From: Dysidea avara
Lineage: Eukaryota; Porifera; Demospongiae; Dictyoceratida; Dysideidae
Direction: 5' to 3'
Assembly (NCBI RefSeq): GCF_963678975.1
Contig: NC_089274.1
Span: 48,762,075 to 48,826,074, forward strand
Length of the DNA stretch: 64,000 bases
Shown: piece by piece, positions 46,831 to 58,734 of the stretch
How positions within the stretch are numbered: the first letter of the stretch is position 1
Layout of the letters: the number at the start of each line of letters is the position of its first letter
Translations under genes and position numbers: made by a program
The notes under the pieces: generated by a model
What the model saw: the letters and a program-made list of their open reading frames with translations, nothing else
Databases searched by the model: none
Told to the model about the DNA's origin: nothing

Positions 46831-47090
46831 TGTATCTTATTCAGTAGACTCGAGGTTGTGATGGATGGTTCTTTCACTGACGAATAGCATACTTGCTACC
46901 GGCTTCTTCAGCAGGCTTTGCTATTAAAGTTGATGTGTTGCCAAACAATTCGCCGCCTCAGGTCTACTGATACAGGCATGAGTATCTGTGAATCCGGGGA
47001 ACACGATCCATCCTTCATCATTCCAACAATGCTTCCCTGGAAATGGGCCATATTGCTGGTCCTAGGGACTTTTAGTTGTCCCCCTTTCAG

Positions 47091-47163
47091 TTGTCCAGCA
47101 CACTTGCTCTTTGGTGCTGGGGGTGGTAGGCAAGGGCAGTATATCCAGCCCAGGAAAAAAAAG
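47091..47163 (+). repeat. Second copy of the SCPAH/GAGGGRQGQ segment
   Basis: CCCCTTTCAG acceptor-like site, then TTGTCCAGCACA and GTGCTGGGGGTGGTAGGCAA, matching 1913-1985 in the same reading frame, ending in a Lys run and stop. Confidence 0.5.
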
Positions 47164-48160
47164 TAACTGTGAATCAGATAGATGGCTGCAACTTAATTTT
47201 AAACTGAGTCTATAATGGCTTGCGATTGGTTACTTTTCACGTGGTATCATTGACCTCAAAAATTTTTTTGACAATGGTCACACAATCTACAGTACTGGAG
47301 ATTTCCAAATCTTTGCAACACGTCTGAAACGCAAAGCGGAAAAACGTGATCCAGTACGTCACTTCCTACATTCGGCGGTTTAGACCCTTTAGACTGGACC
47401 AACGGCAATGATTCATTCAAGTTGTTTGTTGATATGTGTGTCAGTGTTTCACTGGTCTCATGGCGTGTTATGAGAATTTTAAATTTCACATGATAGGCGT
47501 GCACGTGAACACATTGCGCTTTGGTGTTGCAAAGATTTGGAAATCCTCAGTAAATGGTTTGTTTGTTTGTTACATGTTGTGGGCATGTGATGTCTTGAAC
47601 ATATTGGAGTACATGCCAAGTGTGAAGTTATTGACCATCAACAGGAGGACTGGCCGAGAATAATGTATACCTGGAAAGAAGTGTTGCCCGGGGGCGGTAA
47701 GGGACTCGAGTGTGGAGGGCTTCCATGTGCTAGGAAATTGAAGTTGGTTGTCAGTATGCTGTCTGAAAGTGAAGATTAGTTAGTTTTACAATAGGTTTAT
47801 AGTTTCTATAAGCTGCATAAACAGCAGTGTGTAGGTTTTAGCTAGTTAGATGCACAAACAGCACATTTTTATATTATTGCCTAAGGGAACATTTTGTGTG
47901 CATCATTTTCATTCAAACATGCATGGTCTAGGAGAAGCACCCAGGCCTTCCCCCTAAGACATTCCACTTTAAATCCGGACCCCCTTAACAAAATCATGGC
48001 TAATCCCCTGTATATGGTGTACAGTTAACACCTATGTTAATGTCAAGAAAGGAAAGTAGTTAAGGAAACAAATCAATGAATGATTTATTTGTCTCCTAAG
48101 TCCCTTATACTAATCCTCAAACATCCTTGCATGAAATTTCTTGAGACCAGTTAGATCATG
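47164..48160. other. Stretch with a short inverted repeat, no gene recognised
   Basis: GATTTCCAAATCTTTGCAAC (47308) and GTTGCAAAGATTTGGAAATC (47525) are inverted copies. The ORFs around them on both strands are shadows of that symmetry. Confidence 0.4.
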
Positions 48161-48220
48161 GCCGCCACCTTTGATTTCACAACTTGGTTTACCAAGGCTT
48201 TTTGAAGGCTGCACTTTTTA

Positions 48221-48566
48221 GGCCACTCCAAGAAAATTCATTATTTCCTGCCCGCATGCGGATTCTCTTCCCGCATTGTCATTCATTAACTATTGCTGTA
48301 TATGTCAGCTGAACATTGTATTCATTATTTATCCTTTGATTGCATAGCAGTAACTAGTTTAGCATTCAGAAAGCTCATTTAGCTAGCTTTTCACTGTTCA
48401 GGTTCTTAGTTTAAATATTTCTAATGTATTCTTATATAGCTACCTGTAAGTTAGTTATGAATTTCGAAAATAAGTGGAAATCTCTATAATGGATAATGAA
48501 CCGCCCGCCCGCATGTATTTTTTTAGGTCAGTGAAATGGGAAACAAGGAATTTTCTTGGAGTGGCC
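48221..48566 (+). mobile_element. PIF/Harbinger-type MITE (346 bp)
   Basis: GGCCACTCCAAGAAAATTCA and inverse, TTA on both sides. Longer sister of 11701-11951. Immediately before it (48163-48217) is a remnant of the 59698-60027 foldback. Confidence 0.8.
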
Positions 48567-48599
48567 TTATACAGCTTGGCAGATTTTGCATGAATATTA

Positions 48600-49200
48600 A
48601 TCACTGGAAAGTAGTTCAGTATATGCTGCAATAATCAGAAACTACACTCATTTTTTCCATCAACAATTCGACTTTGGAACAGCTTAGATCATGAATTAGT
48701 TAATGAATCTTCTTTACAACAGTTTAAGACTATGCTACATGACCATGCACTGCAATTGTATTTTAAATATCACACATTACAGGGGCGTACCGAGGGGGGT
48801 TTCAGGAAATCCCTTTGGATTTTACACACTACTTGAAACATTAAGAAATTGAAACTTCAGGTTTCCAGAATCTGGAATCTGTCACGGAGCAGGACACATT
48901 TTAAACTTTTATCTCAGTTAAATAATAGTTTGTAAGACGATAGCAACACTTATGGCATTGTTCTGAATTATGATTTTGGTGAGAAGATTGAGATACTCTA
49001 ATAGAGCAGTCAGATAATATAAACCATTCTAATATAACAGTCACTTAGCTGTAGTGGAAACTCCTTTTCAAAATTCCTGCGTACACCCCTGCACTACACT
49101 TTTGTATTTTTGCACTCACCATGCACTGCATCATTGTAATTTGTGTTGTGCACTCACACTCTTTAGAGGTTTTGCACACTATTTAATAATAACAATAACA
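48600..49200 (+). mobile_element. LINE 3' end, split by a nested element
   Basis: Reads SFFPSTIRLWNSLDHELVNE, the C-terminal LINE block, then 3' UTR. The element at 48783-49092 interrupts it. Tail AATAATAACAATAAC at about 49180. Confidence 0.65.
48783..49092 (-). mobile_element. CAGGGGCGTACC-ended element
   Basis: CAGGGGCGTACCGAGG at the left, GCGTACACCCCTG at the right, CATTA/CACTA flanks (5 bp, one mismatch). Contains GAGATACTCTAATAGAGCAG in inverse orientation. Confidence 0.6.
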
Positions 49201-50207
49201 TTGGGTCACTATTTGCTGCAATGGTAGCCTTCTTAAAGATTAATATTGTTTCTGTGTGGCATAATTTGTGGTCAACACATTACAGTGTTACATGCAGAAA
49301 TGGTACATGTAATTCACACATCAGTCATCCCAATTATTAAGACTCAGTTTTGTGGTCTAGTCAATGAAAACTATCAAACTGCATAATAGCTACCCCTAAG
49401 CCAGATGGATTGTCCCATATACTCTCCCACACTGTAAGTCACAGTGAAAGTCAGTTTTAATTTCTGCTACAATACTCACTATTTTTATGTGATGGTCAAT
49501 TCGAACTCTAGTGACTGTCACTTGACCGTCACTACTATGCAGTTACATTCACTACTATAACGAGGATCACTACTAGAGCAGAATACATCACTATGTAAAA
49601 ATAGTACTGTCAGTGGCAGCAAGAGTTCACAATAGTAAAAATAATGAACTCTTGGTTGCAGAAATTAGTAGTAATATTCACTCAAGAATACCTAGACTGC
49701 ACAACTATATGATAGTTTATTTTGATGGCACCAGAATCATGTCAGAGCTCAAAGTAACCCAATCATCAACATCAGATGGTGTCATGATGACCTAACCTTA
49801 ACAGTACTGAATTTACGTTCCACCTCTCAAAAAGCATGTGTGCATGCTTTAGTAGTATTGGTTGGTTTAATCACATAGCGAATTTGATGTTACCAAGCAT
49901 CCATAATACTCTTTATTATGGATTCTTGATGTCACTAACAGCTAATTAATATTTTAAACATAATGATTAGCATTCTCCCTATCCTTAGCTTCATGCAGGA
50001 TTATTTCTTTATGTAGCTGCAAGAATTGCTTTTTGTGGAAGAGTCAGTATAATATGGTAGTTACACAGTATTAAGTTAGCAGCAAACAGTCATATCCTAA
50101 TAGGAGGAGGCTAATGAATAAAATGTTTGTTAAATAGCTATAGGGAGTGTCAGAACCTTATTGCCAACTTCAGGAAAAATAGTTTGGCAAAATATGCAGT
50201 CTAGCTC
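49201..50207. other. Intergenic stretch, nothing recognised
   Basis: AT-rich; no coding-like ORF or element ends identified. Confidence 0.4.
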
Positions 50208-50540
50208 AGCAGCGGAGGAAGTAGTTGATATGAGGGGGGGGCTGGGCTAACCCAGACTTATTTCTATAGTTTGGTAAGGTGAGACCAAAAAAAAAAAAGG
50301 TCACAACCAACTGACAAGAGCTTTCCACCTCACCAGCTACCATTTCTAGCTGATAAACTACATAAAAATCCTTACATAGCTCGCTATACACTGACTACTT
50401 TATTACAGTGATTGCTCTATTAGAGTATCTCGATCTTTATCACGGTTTTCAGCCCCACTCCAAGAAAGATAATTTCGTTGTGATATCATTCTGAGGGGGG
50501 CTAAGCCCCCTAGCCCCCCCCCCTTTCTGCCGCCTATGCC
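50208..50540 (+). mobile_element. Diverged member of the GGGGCGGATCC family
   Basis: CAGCGGAGGAAGTAG..GCCGCCTATG ends, G/C tracts, GAGACC-(A)12-GGTCACA, and CTCTATTAGAGTATCTCGAT. Confidence 0.55.
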
Positions 50541-50689
50541 CAGCAGTCTGAGACTCTCCCTATGATTCCATCAGAGCATAAAACACACCTGCACTGGCCC
50601 AGACCAAGCCTGAGTGAACAATTAACACAATTATTTACAAAATGAGCACAGTGCATGGTTCCTATTCAGAAATGAAAGCAATTTCATAG

Positions 50690-51060
50690 GTATTTCCGCG
50701 ATTTGAATTTCAATCACGTGAGTGCCTATTTCATGCATTGGATTGCTCTATGCGTTTACTGGGCGAGATAGCTGTATTGTTAAGTGTTTATAAGCTTCGT
50801 ATCCTTGCTGTTGGAGATTGTCTCACTGATGTATCAACCATTCTGGTATTTGTTTGCAAAAATCTCGTCATTTTGGCCGAATTTCAGCATATAGATGGCT
50901 CAGCCAGATGGCTAACAAGCTTCAATTATAACCATACTCCGCATGTAGATACTTTACCTAGTACTGGTCATTGCTGACCCACGGCGCAGTTGCTGCTCTG
51001 CTTGTCCTGTGCTCCAGAGCAAGAAACATTTTGTCTGTTGCCAAAAAGCTGCACAGATCG
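50690..51060 (+). repeat. Dispersed repeat, copy of 57500-57840
   Basis: Shared words: GGATTGCTCTA, TTGGAGATTGTCTCACTGAT, ATAGATGGCTCAGCCAGATG, TAGTACTGGTCATTGCTGAC. Class unknown. Confidence 0.6.
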
Positions 51061-51109
51061 TGCTGCCACCGGAAACTGACCAATAAAATCAAACCACCAA
51101 TACTTTGAG

Positions 51110-51301
51110 TTGATGATAGACTACTTGAACAATGTTGAGAGTGAATATCGTGGCATACGAATAACTCTACGAACTGCTGCAACGAAAAATCACGTGATTT
51201 TAAGACATTTGTATCGTTTTCTACCAGAAGAAAGTGACAAACTTGGCTGCCACGCTGGTGTTATTCAAGTTACACTTAGCCTAACACACGACAATAGTTA
51301 G
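51110..51301 (+). CDS. Small hypothetical ORF (63 aa)
   Basis: ATG to TAG, MMIDYLNNVESEYRGIRITL and later LRHLYRFLPEESDKLGC; composition is protein-like. It follows a dispersed repeat and has no recognised homologue. May be a fragment of a repeat-borne ORF. Confidence 0.2.
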   Translation: MMIDYLNNVESEYRGIRITLRTAATKNHVILRHLYRFLPEESDKLGCHAGVIQVTLSLTHDNS

Positions 51302-51499
51302 GTAGTTGATTGGAGGATATCGATTTTTCGCATTGCGGACCCTAATGTAGGTTTAGGGTTGTTTGTTTAACCTTGCCGTGCGGCCCGTGCCCACACAGAT
51401 CTCTTTTAAGAGTCTGGCTGTGGTCGCACAAGACCGAGTGCTCATCATACTGTAATGTATTTAGACGTTTCCTCATTTAATAATGTTGGTTCTCTCTGT

Positions 51500-51695
51500 C
51501 AGGATCTGGATACTCTGATAGAGCAGTCACAGTATTCAGAGAAGCAGTGTAGCAAGTTACTTAGCTACGTGTGTGTAGTTATAAATAAGCGGTGGAGAGC
51601 AGCTATTGTCGGCAGGCTGTAACCTTTTTTTTTGGTCTTCAACTTACAGCTGGCCTGGCCCCCTCACTCTTTGGCCTGCTCCACCGCCCCTGATT
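51500..51695 (-). mobile_element. Partial GGGGCGGATCC-family element
   Basis: Carries ATACTCTGATAGAGCAGTCA and AACC-(T)9-GGTCTTCAAC, both in inverse orientation, and ends CCACCGCCCCTG. Confidence 0.5.
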
Positions 51696-51739
51696 GCTAT
51701 TGTTATTAGAGCTTTACAGTGACCAGCACTGAAGCAGAA

Positions 51740-52005
51740 TTGTCCACCACCAGGAACCAGCTTTACAAATGCCAAATTATTTTTTGCCACAATCCATCAA
51801 TACCACCCACTTAGATTTATACTGCCAACAGCTAATACCTCCAATTACCAAAAGAGCTATTTTTACAGAACTGTTAAAAAATGGAACGAACTACCCCCCT
51901 TATGTTTTACTTCCCCTAATCTCTTTTTATTTTTACTTTTTTTTATTGGATGTAATCAGCATTGTGCTGCCTTTCCAATTATCATAATCATAATCATAGT
52001 CTGAC
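51740..52005 (+). mobile_element. LINE 3' fragment
   Basis: RTVKKWNELPP block in broken frame, then an ATAATCATAATCATAG tail. Confidence 0.5.
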
Positions 52006-52137
52006 AGCAACATGTGCTGCAGCCTTTGGATTACCTAACCTAACAAACTGGAACTATAGACTTAAACATTACTTAACCTACAGTAGCTACAATAAGGTGA
52101 AACAGAAAATGGGACAAAGAAAGGAAAGAAAAAAAAT

Positions 52138-52213
52138 CCCTCCTACTCCAGGATTCGAACTGCAGGCCACCCAATGTCTAGTCAGGCACCACACTCAGCC
52201 TCCTCCAGGAGGG
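52138..52213 (-). repeat. tRNA-like SINE head
   Basis: On the - strand, 76 bases with a perfect 7-bp outer stem (CCCTCCT/AGGAGGG), an A-box-like AGGCTGAGTGTGG and a B-box GTTCGAATCC-like CAGTTCGAATCC, followed by T8. D- and T-stems are mismatched, so a SINE rather than a tRNA gene. Flanked by two copies of TATTGTTATTAGAGCTTTAC (51709, 52244). Confidence 0.45.
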
Positions 52214-52389
52214 ATGGATTTTCTTCCTTTAAACCTAAGCATTTATTGTTATTAGAGCTTTACAGTGACCAGTACTAAGTAATAATAAATCAATTATCAG
52301 ATGATTCTTTTTCCGGACACCTGTAGTTGCCAAATGAATGAACCGCTGAGTCTAATATTTGCAGCATAGGAAACTACTTAATTTTCACA

Positions 52390-52688
52390 GTGGCGGATAA
52401 AGGGAAGGGGGGAGGCGGGCTCTTGACCCCCCTCCAAAAATTTTTGGTATACCAAGATCGAGATACTCTAATAGAGCAGTCACTCTAATAAAGCAGTCAC
52501 AGTATTAGAACAGTGTGTAGTGAACTATGTAAGGATTTTTATGTAGTTTATCAGTGATAAATGTGTATAATGGCAAGGTGGGCAGCTATTTTCAGCTGGC
52601 TGTGGCCTTTTCTTTGTCTTCACCTTACAGACAATGTAATGCCATTTCATTTTGAGTCCCCTTTCCAAAAGTCTGGATCCGCCCCTGA
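52390..52688 (-). mobile_element. GGGGCGGATCC-family element
   Basis: CAGTGGCGGATAAAGGG and GGATCCGCCCCTG ends; two inverse CTCTAATAGAGCAGTCAC/CTCTAATAAAGCAGTCAC copies after GATCGAGATA. Confidence 0.7.
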
Positions 52689-52814
52689 CTTTGCATGCCA
52701 AATATCAGCCTGATTGATTGAAAGTAGGTAGGAATATGAGGCTAAAATAGCTGTCTGGATAAAGAGTAAACATGTTAGATTGTGTTCGTAGCTCCTAAAA
52801 ACACTAAAGAACTA

Positions 52815-54135
52815 TCGTTATTATGATTATGATTATGATGTGATTTGGGTTGAGGCTTAGAAGCCTGTACACCCATTCAATTACATACATACACATACAT
52901 AAATTAGATGCAATGAACAAAAATTAACTATGAATATAATTATTACATTAACATAAATCTATAGTCATAAAAGTAATTATCTATAGCTGATTTAAAATTA
53001 TTTAATAAAGAATTTCCTACAATATCACTCGTAAGATTGTTCCAATCATTAATTACTCTAGTACCAAAATAGTTGACCCGACATGAAAGGTGGGCAGGGG
53101 GCTTAAGTAATTTATATGCGTGACCTCTAGTTTGTGTATTGTGGGAGAAAGTAAAAAAGTTGGAGTGATCCAGATTGAAGTAATCGTTCAACATCTTGAA
53201 AAGAAATATTAAGTCACAACGTCTGTGCCTGTACAAAAGAGATGGTAAATTCATTGATGTCAGTCGATCTATGTAAGACTTGTCTCTTAAAGATGGTACT
53301 AGTTTTGTAGCACGCCATTGCACACCCTCAAGTTTACGTTGATCTAATATATAATGGGGTCCCCAAATTACATTTCCGTATTCTAATATTGGTCGAACCA
53401 TTGATTTGTACAACCGTGATAGTACAAATTCATTCAAATCGATAAAGCTTCTTTTCATACAAGCCAATACCCTGTTCGCTTTCATAGCTACTTCAGAAGC
53501 ATGTTGGTGGAACTTTAAATTCGCATCAAATATAATACTCAAGTCCTTATGACAATTAACTGAGTCCAATGAGACACCATTAAGATAGTAGCCTCCAAAG
53601 CTATGTGTGGCTCGACCAAAGTGAATCACTTTACATTTAGTAACATTGAACTTCAGTTGCCACACATCACACCATTTGGCTAGATTATCTAAATCAGTTT
53701 GGAGTTGTACATGGTCTGCCAATGTAGAAATGGTTTGTATAAGCTTGGTATCATCTGCAAATAAAAACACATGACTTGAGATGGATTTCGGCATATCATT
53801 AACATAAATAAGGAAGAGAAGAGGTCCTAGAATTGATCCTTGTGGAACACCACTCTTCACATCTTGCCAACATGATTTTTCCCCGTTTAAAACAACGCGC
53901 TGTCTCCTATTGGATAGAAATCCATCAATCCATCTAAGAAGGTTGCCTGTAATTCCATAGTGTTCAATCTTATACAATAAACGTTTATGTGGCACACTAT
54001 CAAAAGCTTTCTGCAGATCCATGTAAATAACATCAACAGGTACTCCACGATCAAGTGATTTTGTTAAAATATCCATAACATGAAGTAATTGGGTAGTGCA
54101 TGAATGGCCCTCTAAAAAGCCATTAGCTCTTTCCT
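52815..54135 (-). mobile_element. LINE C, 5'-truncated RT with an intact 400-codon frame
   Basis: One open frame on the - strand (stop at 52943). RT blocks in order: HSCTTQLLHVMDIL, DVIYMDLQKAFDSVPHKRLL, SGVPQGSILGPLLFLIYVND, FLFADDTKLI (the catalytic F-A-D-D box), WQLKFNVTKCKVIHFGR, YKSMVRPILEYGNVIWGP, GTRVINDWNNL. The 3' UTR ends in an ATAATCATAATCATAAT tail. The 5' part of the element is missing; the annotated N-terminus upstream of HSCTTQ is junction sequence. This is the least decayed LINE here. Confidence 0.9.
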
Positions 54136-54149
54136 GATTTGCAGGGGAA

Positions 54150-56850
54150 AGCTTCAGTTTGTGTTTTATTCTTTGCTGGATTCTTTGCCCACGGTGCAGC
54201 GGAGTCGTCATCTATGCTGGAGGTCATCGCCAGACTAGCAATTCCCAAGCATGCACAAAAAACGCGTAAACCCCACACGAAGGGTAAACCCTATACCAAA
54301 AGTATGCAAAATAACTCCTCTATAAGCAACAGTGACTCAGTAGCAGATTCTCAGGAAGAACCAGTAGCTTGTCTCGTCTGTGAACAAATTATCAAAGACC
54401 CTCTGAAGACGGCAAAGATCCCAGTGACAAAGCACTTTTCTGTGAGGGCAAATGCAAGGCCTAGTACCATAGGAAATGTGTGGGACTCTCCAAGCGTGCC
54501 TACAACCAAACAAGCTAGTCAGACGATCCATTTTATTGTCTGTTTTGTTTACAAAACCATTATGGTAATATCATTGCTGAGCTGAAAGATCAAATCAGCA
54601 CACTTGAATCAAAACTAAACCAGTTCCCAACTGAGGTCACAAAACATCAAACACCCTGACCTCAGGCAACAGTGTTTCCTTTGCTGCAGCAGCTCCTTCT
54701 AACTATTCACACTCTAGTACTTCATTGCCTGTAGCAAGTACCAAGCCTGATCACGACTCAGCCAGAAAATTCAATGTTGTTTTATTTGGGCTCCAGAACA
54801 CCACACTGATCTTGTCAATTACTTACAACAATTACTGCCTTGTCCACTCCAGTCCTAATCCTTGGAGATTTTAACTTGCCAGACATCAACTGGCCAACTC
54901 TCACCGGTGACTCATTAGTTTGCAATAACTTTTGTGAGTTTGTGTTTGAGTCTAACTTAACACAGCTAGTGGAATCATTAACCCACACTTGTGGCAACAT
55001 ACTTGACCTTTTTGTTCTAAAAAACAGTCCTGAATATGTGACACTACTGACAGTGCACCCCCAAGACTTACAATGCATGGCATCTGACTACAGCTTAACA
55101 ATATTCACGGCTAGTTTCAAGCTTCCTGTGTCATCCTCAACCATCAAGGAAGTATTAAACTTTAACAGAGGTGACTATCACGGATTTAATGAATACTTAC
55201 TTAACTGTGACCTGAATCCACTTTACAATTCATCTGATGTTGAAGAAATATGGCACACCCTCAGGAGTTATATCATGTCTGGTATGGATCTATTTATCCC
55301 TAAGACAAGGATACGTACCTGTCAATTTCCATCCTGTTTTACTCCTCAGATACATCACTCTCTCAAGTGTCTTGGTACAATTCAGCGCAAATATACTAAA
55401 CATTCAACATCTAATAACTTTCAACGATTAACAAAAGCTCAACAATCCTTCTAATCTGCCAGCATTGCAGCCAAGTCTAGATATGAACATGATCTTATTC
55501 TACCAATAAGGATCCTTGATTTATTAGAGAGTTCACCAAGTCACACGTCCTTCCTCCTCAACTTCACAATAACACTACTACAGTGATGCTGACTTTGATA
55601 AAGCTAAACTTTTAAATCAATACTTTTATTCCATTTTTACCTCAAGGGACTACTGTCTACCTGATACAACTCAACTATTTGTTCCAATTCATCTGGACTC
55701 GATTTACTTCGCAGAGCAAGAAGTGATAGACACTGTCAACAACCTCAACCCGAACAAGGCTAGAGGAATTGACAACATCGCACCTGTCATCTTAAAGAAC
55801 CGTGCTTTTGCCCTTGCTTTACCCATCCACCACCTCTTCACAACCAGCATACGTAGCGGAAACTTATCCTCTGAATGGAAAACACACAAAATAATTCCTG
55901 TGTTCAAATATGGAGACAAAACTTCTGTTACCAACTATCAACCAATTTTACTCCTTTGTGTCATCTCTAAAGTGCTAGAAAGATTAGTTTATGACAAAGT
56001 GATACAATAGCTACCTCCGAGTCACTCCACATCAATTTGGTTTTCAAAGAAACACTTCAACACAACAATTTCTCATCTATACTTTCATCAGCTAATCACT
56101 TCAAGGGAAGAAATAGACACCATCTACATTGACTTCAGGAAAGCCTTTGATAGTGTGTCACACAATGAATTATTGGTTAAATTATGGAACATAGGAATCA
56201 CAGGAATCACAGGCACACTATGGAATTGGTTTAACAGCTATTTAAGTAACAGATCCCAGTGTGTCTCTATTGAAAACTGCCTGTCAAATTGCCTACCTGT
56301 AATCTCTGGGGTTCCCAAGGGAGGTCCTTTGCTTTTCCTGATCTTTATAAATGATCTGCCATCTACCATTATATCTTAACTACTTGAATTTATTTGCAGA
56401 TGATACTAAGTGCTTTTGGCAAATCATTTCTATACTGGACATTCAGCAACTTCAAGAAGATCTTAACTTTTTATTTAACTGGACTATTAACAATCATCTG
56501 TTGTTTAACCTCTCTAAATTTGTATCTAAATGATTTAATATGAATTTCATTGCCCTGCATTGAATGCATTCCAATGTGAGTATATGTCCTTGTGAACTTG
56601 CATCATAAATTCAACTCTCAGTACATCATAAATGACCACATAATTAATGAATCCTCCAGTTGCAAAGATCTAGGGATTATTTTCACTAATTCATTATTGT
56701 GGAGAAAGCATTATGAAATGATTTCCTCTGAAGCCTACAAGTCGCTTGTACTGTTACATAGAGTATTCAAAGATTTGCATTGTCCTCAGGCTAGAAAATC
56801 CCTTTTCATGTATGACCCAATTTTGGAAAATTAGTCTTAATGTCACATTT
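54150..56850 (+). mobile_element. LINE D with PHD-type ORF1, head-to-head with LINE C
   Basis: ORF1 from ATG 54214: a basic N-terminus then Cys-His pairs in two frames (CLVCEQII ... CEGKCKA ... RKCVGLSKRA ... FYCLFCLQNHYG), a PHD-like zinc finger, then a coiled-coil (LKDQISTLESKLNQF). ORF2: endonuclease VLILGDFNLPDINWPTL and GNILDLFVL (54840-55454), RT with NKARGIDNIAPVILKN, IYIDFRKAFDSVSHNELL, SGVPKGGPLLFLIFINDLP, LFADDTK (55700-56533), and a C-terminal piece to 56834. Frameshifts and stops throughout; CR1/L2-like. Confidence 0.85.
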
Positions 56851-57499
56851 GAAATGTATAGAAATCCACACTTATATGTGTCACCACTAAAGCACTTATC
56901 CACCTAGTAGAATATTTCACAGAATTTCTTGTAATTCATGGTACAGACTACTGATCTAATCACTGTAAAGCTGAGTAGATGTTTGTAATCTCTTATTTTA
57001 ATTATAAATATTCCAGTTGTAAAATGTCACATTAAGGAAGATTTTCCAAAATCTGGTCACATTCATTTAGGGCTGAGCAATAGTGAAATTTTCACTGTCC
57101 GAACGATATCAAGATACTGTTCACGATAGACGATAGTAAAACGATAGTGATAATTTACCTATTTCCTATTAGTTGCCTTCTATCCTTATAAATACCTAAC
57201 AATACGGCTATGTCACCCAGTAAATGTACAGAACAATCCAATGCATGAAATTGGTACTCATGTGATTGAAATTCAAACCAGAACAAATTATACGTTTTCA
57301 TTTTTGAAAAAGAACTTTGCAGCACACTCCTTTTGTAAATATCGGTGTTACTGTTGGACCATCACAGGTGTGTTGTAGCTATACGTAATGGCATCATTGG
57401 CTGAATCATAGGCTGTGCTTAGCTAATTGAAATGCGGAATCTAATGAATGTAAACTTGCTGTCTTTCATTGGAATGGACTTATACATACATATTTTGCA

Positions 57500-57840
57500 A
57501 TGGTTTGATCATGTAAGTGCTGATTTCATGATTGGATTGCTCTGGCGAGATGCCTGCATTGTTAAGTATATATAAGCATTGTATCTTTGCTATTGGAGAC
57601 TGTTTCACTGATGCATCACCCATTGTGATATTTGTTTGCAAAAATCACATAGTTTGTCCGAATTTCAACACATAGATGGCTCAGCCAGATGGCTCAGCCA
57701 AATGGCTAACAAGTTTCAATTACAGCCATAGATACTCCATATGCAGGTACTTCAACTAGTACTGGTCATTGCTGACCCATGGCACAGTTGCTGCTCTGCT
57801 TGCCCTGATGTGCTCCAGAGGAAGAAGCATTTTATTAGGT
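57500..57840 (+). repeat. Dispersed repeat, copy of 50690-51060
   Basis: Same word order as the 50.7 kb copy, with one extra GGCTCAGCCAGATGGCTCAG duplication. Confidence 0.6.
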
Positions 57841-58500
57841 CATTGTTGTAATGCCTTAAAACTTTTAAAAAACATACAGTTTGATGAAAGGAATTTACTA
57901 ATGCCAAAGTTGGTATTACCATGGTTTTCTTGGGCCTTGTGACACTCTCCAATAATGTAAAACACATTAAAATGATACGTAGAGTTTTAATTTATCCAAT
58001 TAAATCAAGCACAATCAACTAGAATTCTTAATTTGTAGGAGTGATGAAATACTGGCTAGCTACACACGTAGCTAACTTGCAAACATAACAATTCACAAAA
58101 CTTAGACGTTAGATTATCAAGCAATTTAAGTGAAATCAATAGTAACTGGTTATGTTTTCATCAATCACTTTACCCATGCTATAGAAATGGTTGATAGTTT
58201 ACTAGTCTGCATGACAAAAGTTGATGTAACTTGCTACATAAACAAGATGTTATGAACATGTGACAACTATGAATGCAGTCATGTAAATTCACATGATGTC
58301 AAAGACCTCAAAAAGCCACAAGGTCATTATTGATTTATCTTCCTCACAGGAGATCAATCAGTGGGTATCCCCATTGGCTCATAACAAGGCCAATATAGGG
58401 CAAGTCCTTGCACACTTCAGAGAAGTACTATACCAGTGTTAGTATTATTATACATACTTAAAGCTGCATTGGTAATTTGGTATAGATAGATAGATTCTGT
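57841..58500. other. Upstream region of gene 4, nothing recognised
   Basis: The first exon of gene 4 should lie here or further upstream; I found no convincing ATG plus donor. Confidence 0.3.
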
Positions 58501-58520
58501 GGTTTCTTCTATTGTTACAG

Positions 58521-58734
58521 AACACAATACTGCTGACAGTGTTGCTGATAACCACATCAACTGCTGTTGCAATGGCATATCCTCCTGGTGCTCCAATTCA
58601 AGCATGTGAGGATGGAACTAACATTACACCTCGGCATATTTCAGTTGCCAATATGGCTACTACTGGAGCTGTGCCGTTTGCTGTTGATATTAGTGATATA
58701 GGTAACAGATATACACCTGGAAACAACTTCACTA
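58521..58734 (+). CDS. Reeler-domain protein, gene 4 (one exon seen)
   Basis: Open exon between ATTGTTACAG and GTAAGTG, phase 1 at its end as in genes 1-3. It encodes the rest of a signal peptide (NTILLTVLLITTSTAVAMA) then PPGAPIQACEDGTNITPRH, GAVPFAVDISDIGNRYTPG and FT. Closest to gene 3 exon 1, but with ATA where gene 3 has its ATG, so the start must lie in an upstream exon. The partner exon with the FRGF block is not found by 64000: a very long intron, or a broken copy. Confidence 0.75.

Larger units (their letters stand above)
46203..47250 (+). repeat. 1-kb region bounded by a 60-bp inverted repeat
   Basis: TATCACGTGAAAAGTAACCA..TTATAGACTGAGTTTAAAAT at 46209-46262 and the inverse at 47182-47250. 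The inside holds a LINE end and the SCPAH repeat. Possibly a composite element. Confidence 0.5.

Noticed and set aside
47256..47663. Opposing ORFs of about 80 codons
   Set aside because: Created by an inverted repeat (GATTTCCAAATCTTTGCAAC and inverse); no conserved domain or splice context.
50738..50977. 79-codon ORF
   Set aside because: Lies in a dispersed repeat; the copy at 57.5 kb does not keep the frame.
52138..52213. A functional tRNA gene
   Set aside because: Acceptor-like stem and box words are present but D- and T-stems do not pair; a SINE fits better.
54139..54585. 148-codon ORF with a signal-peptide-like start (VCVLFFAGFFAHGAA)
   Set aside because: The hydrophobic start is antisense to the 5' end of LINE C; the rest is the LINE D ORF1 with a frame shift.
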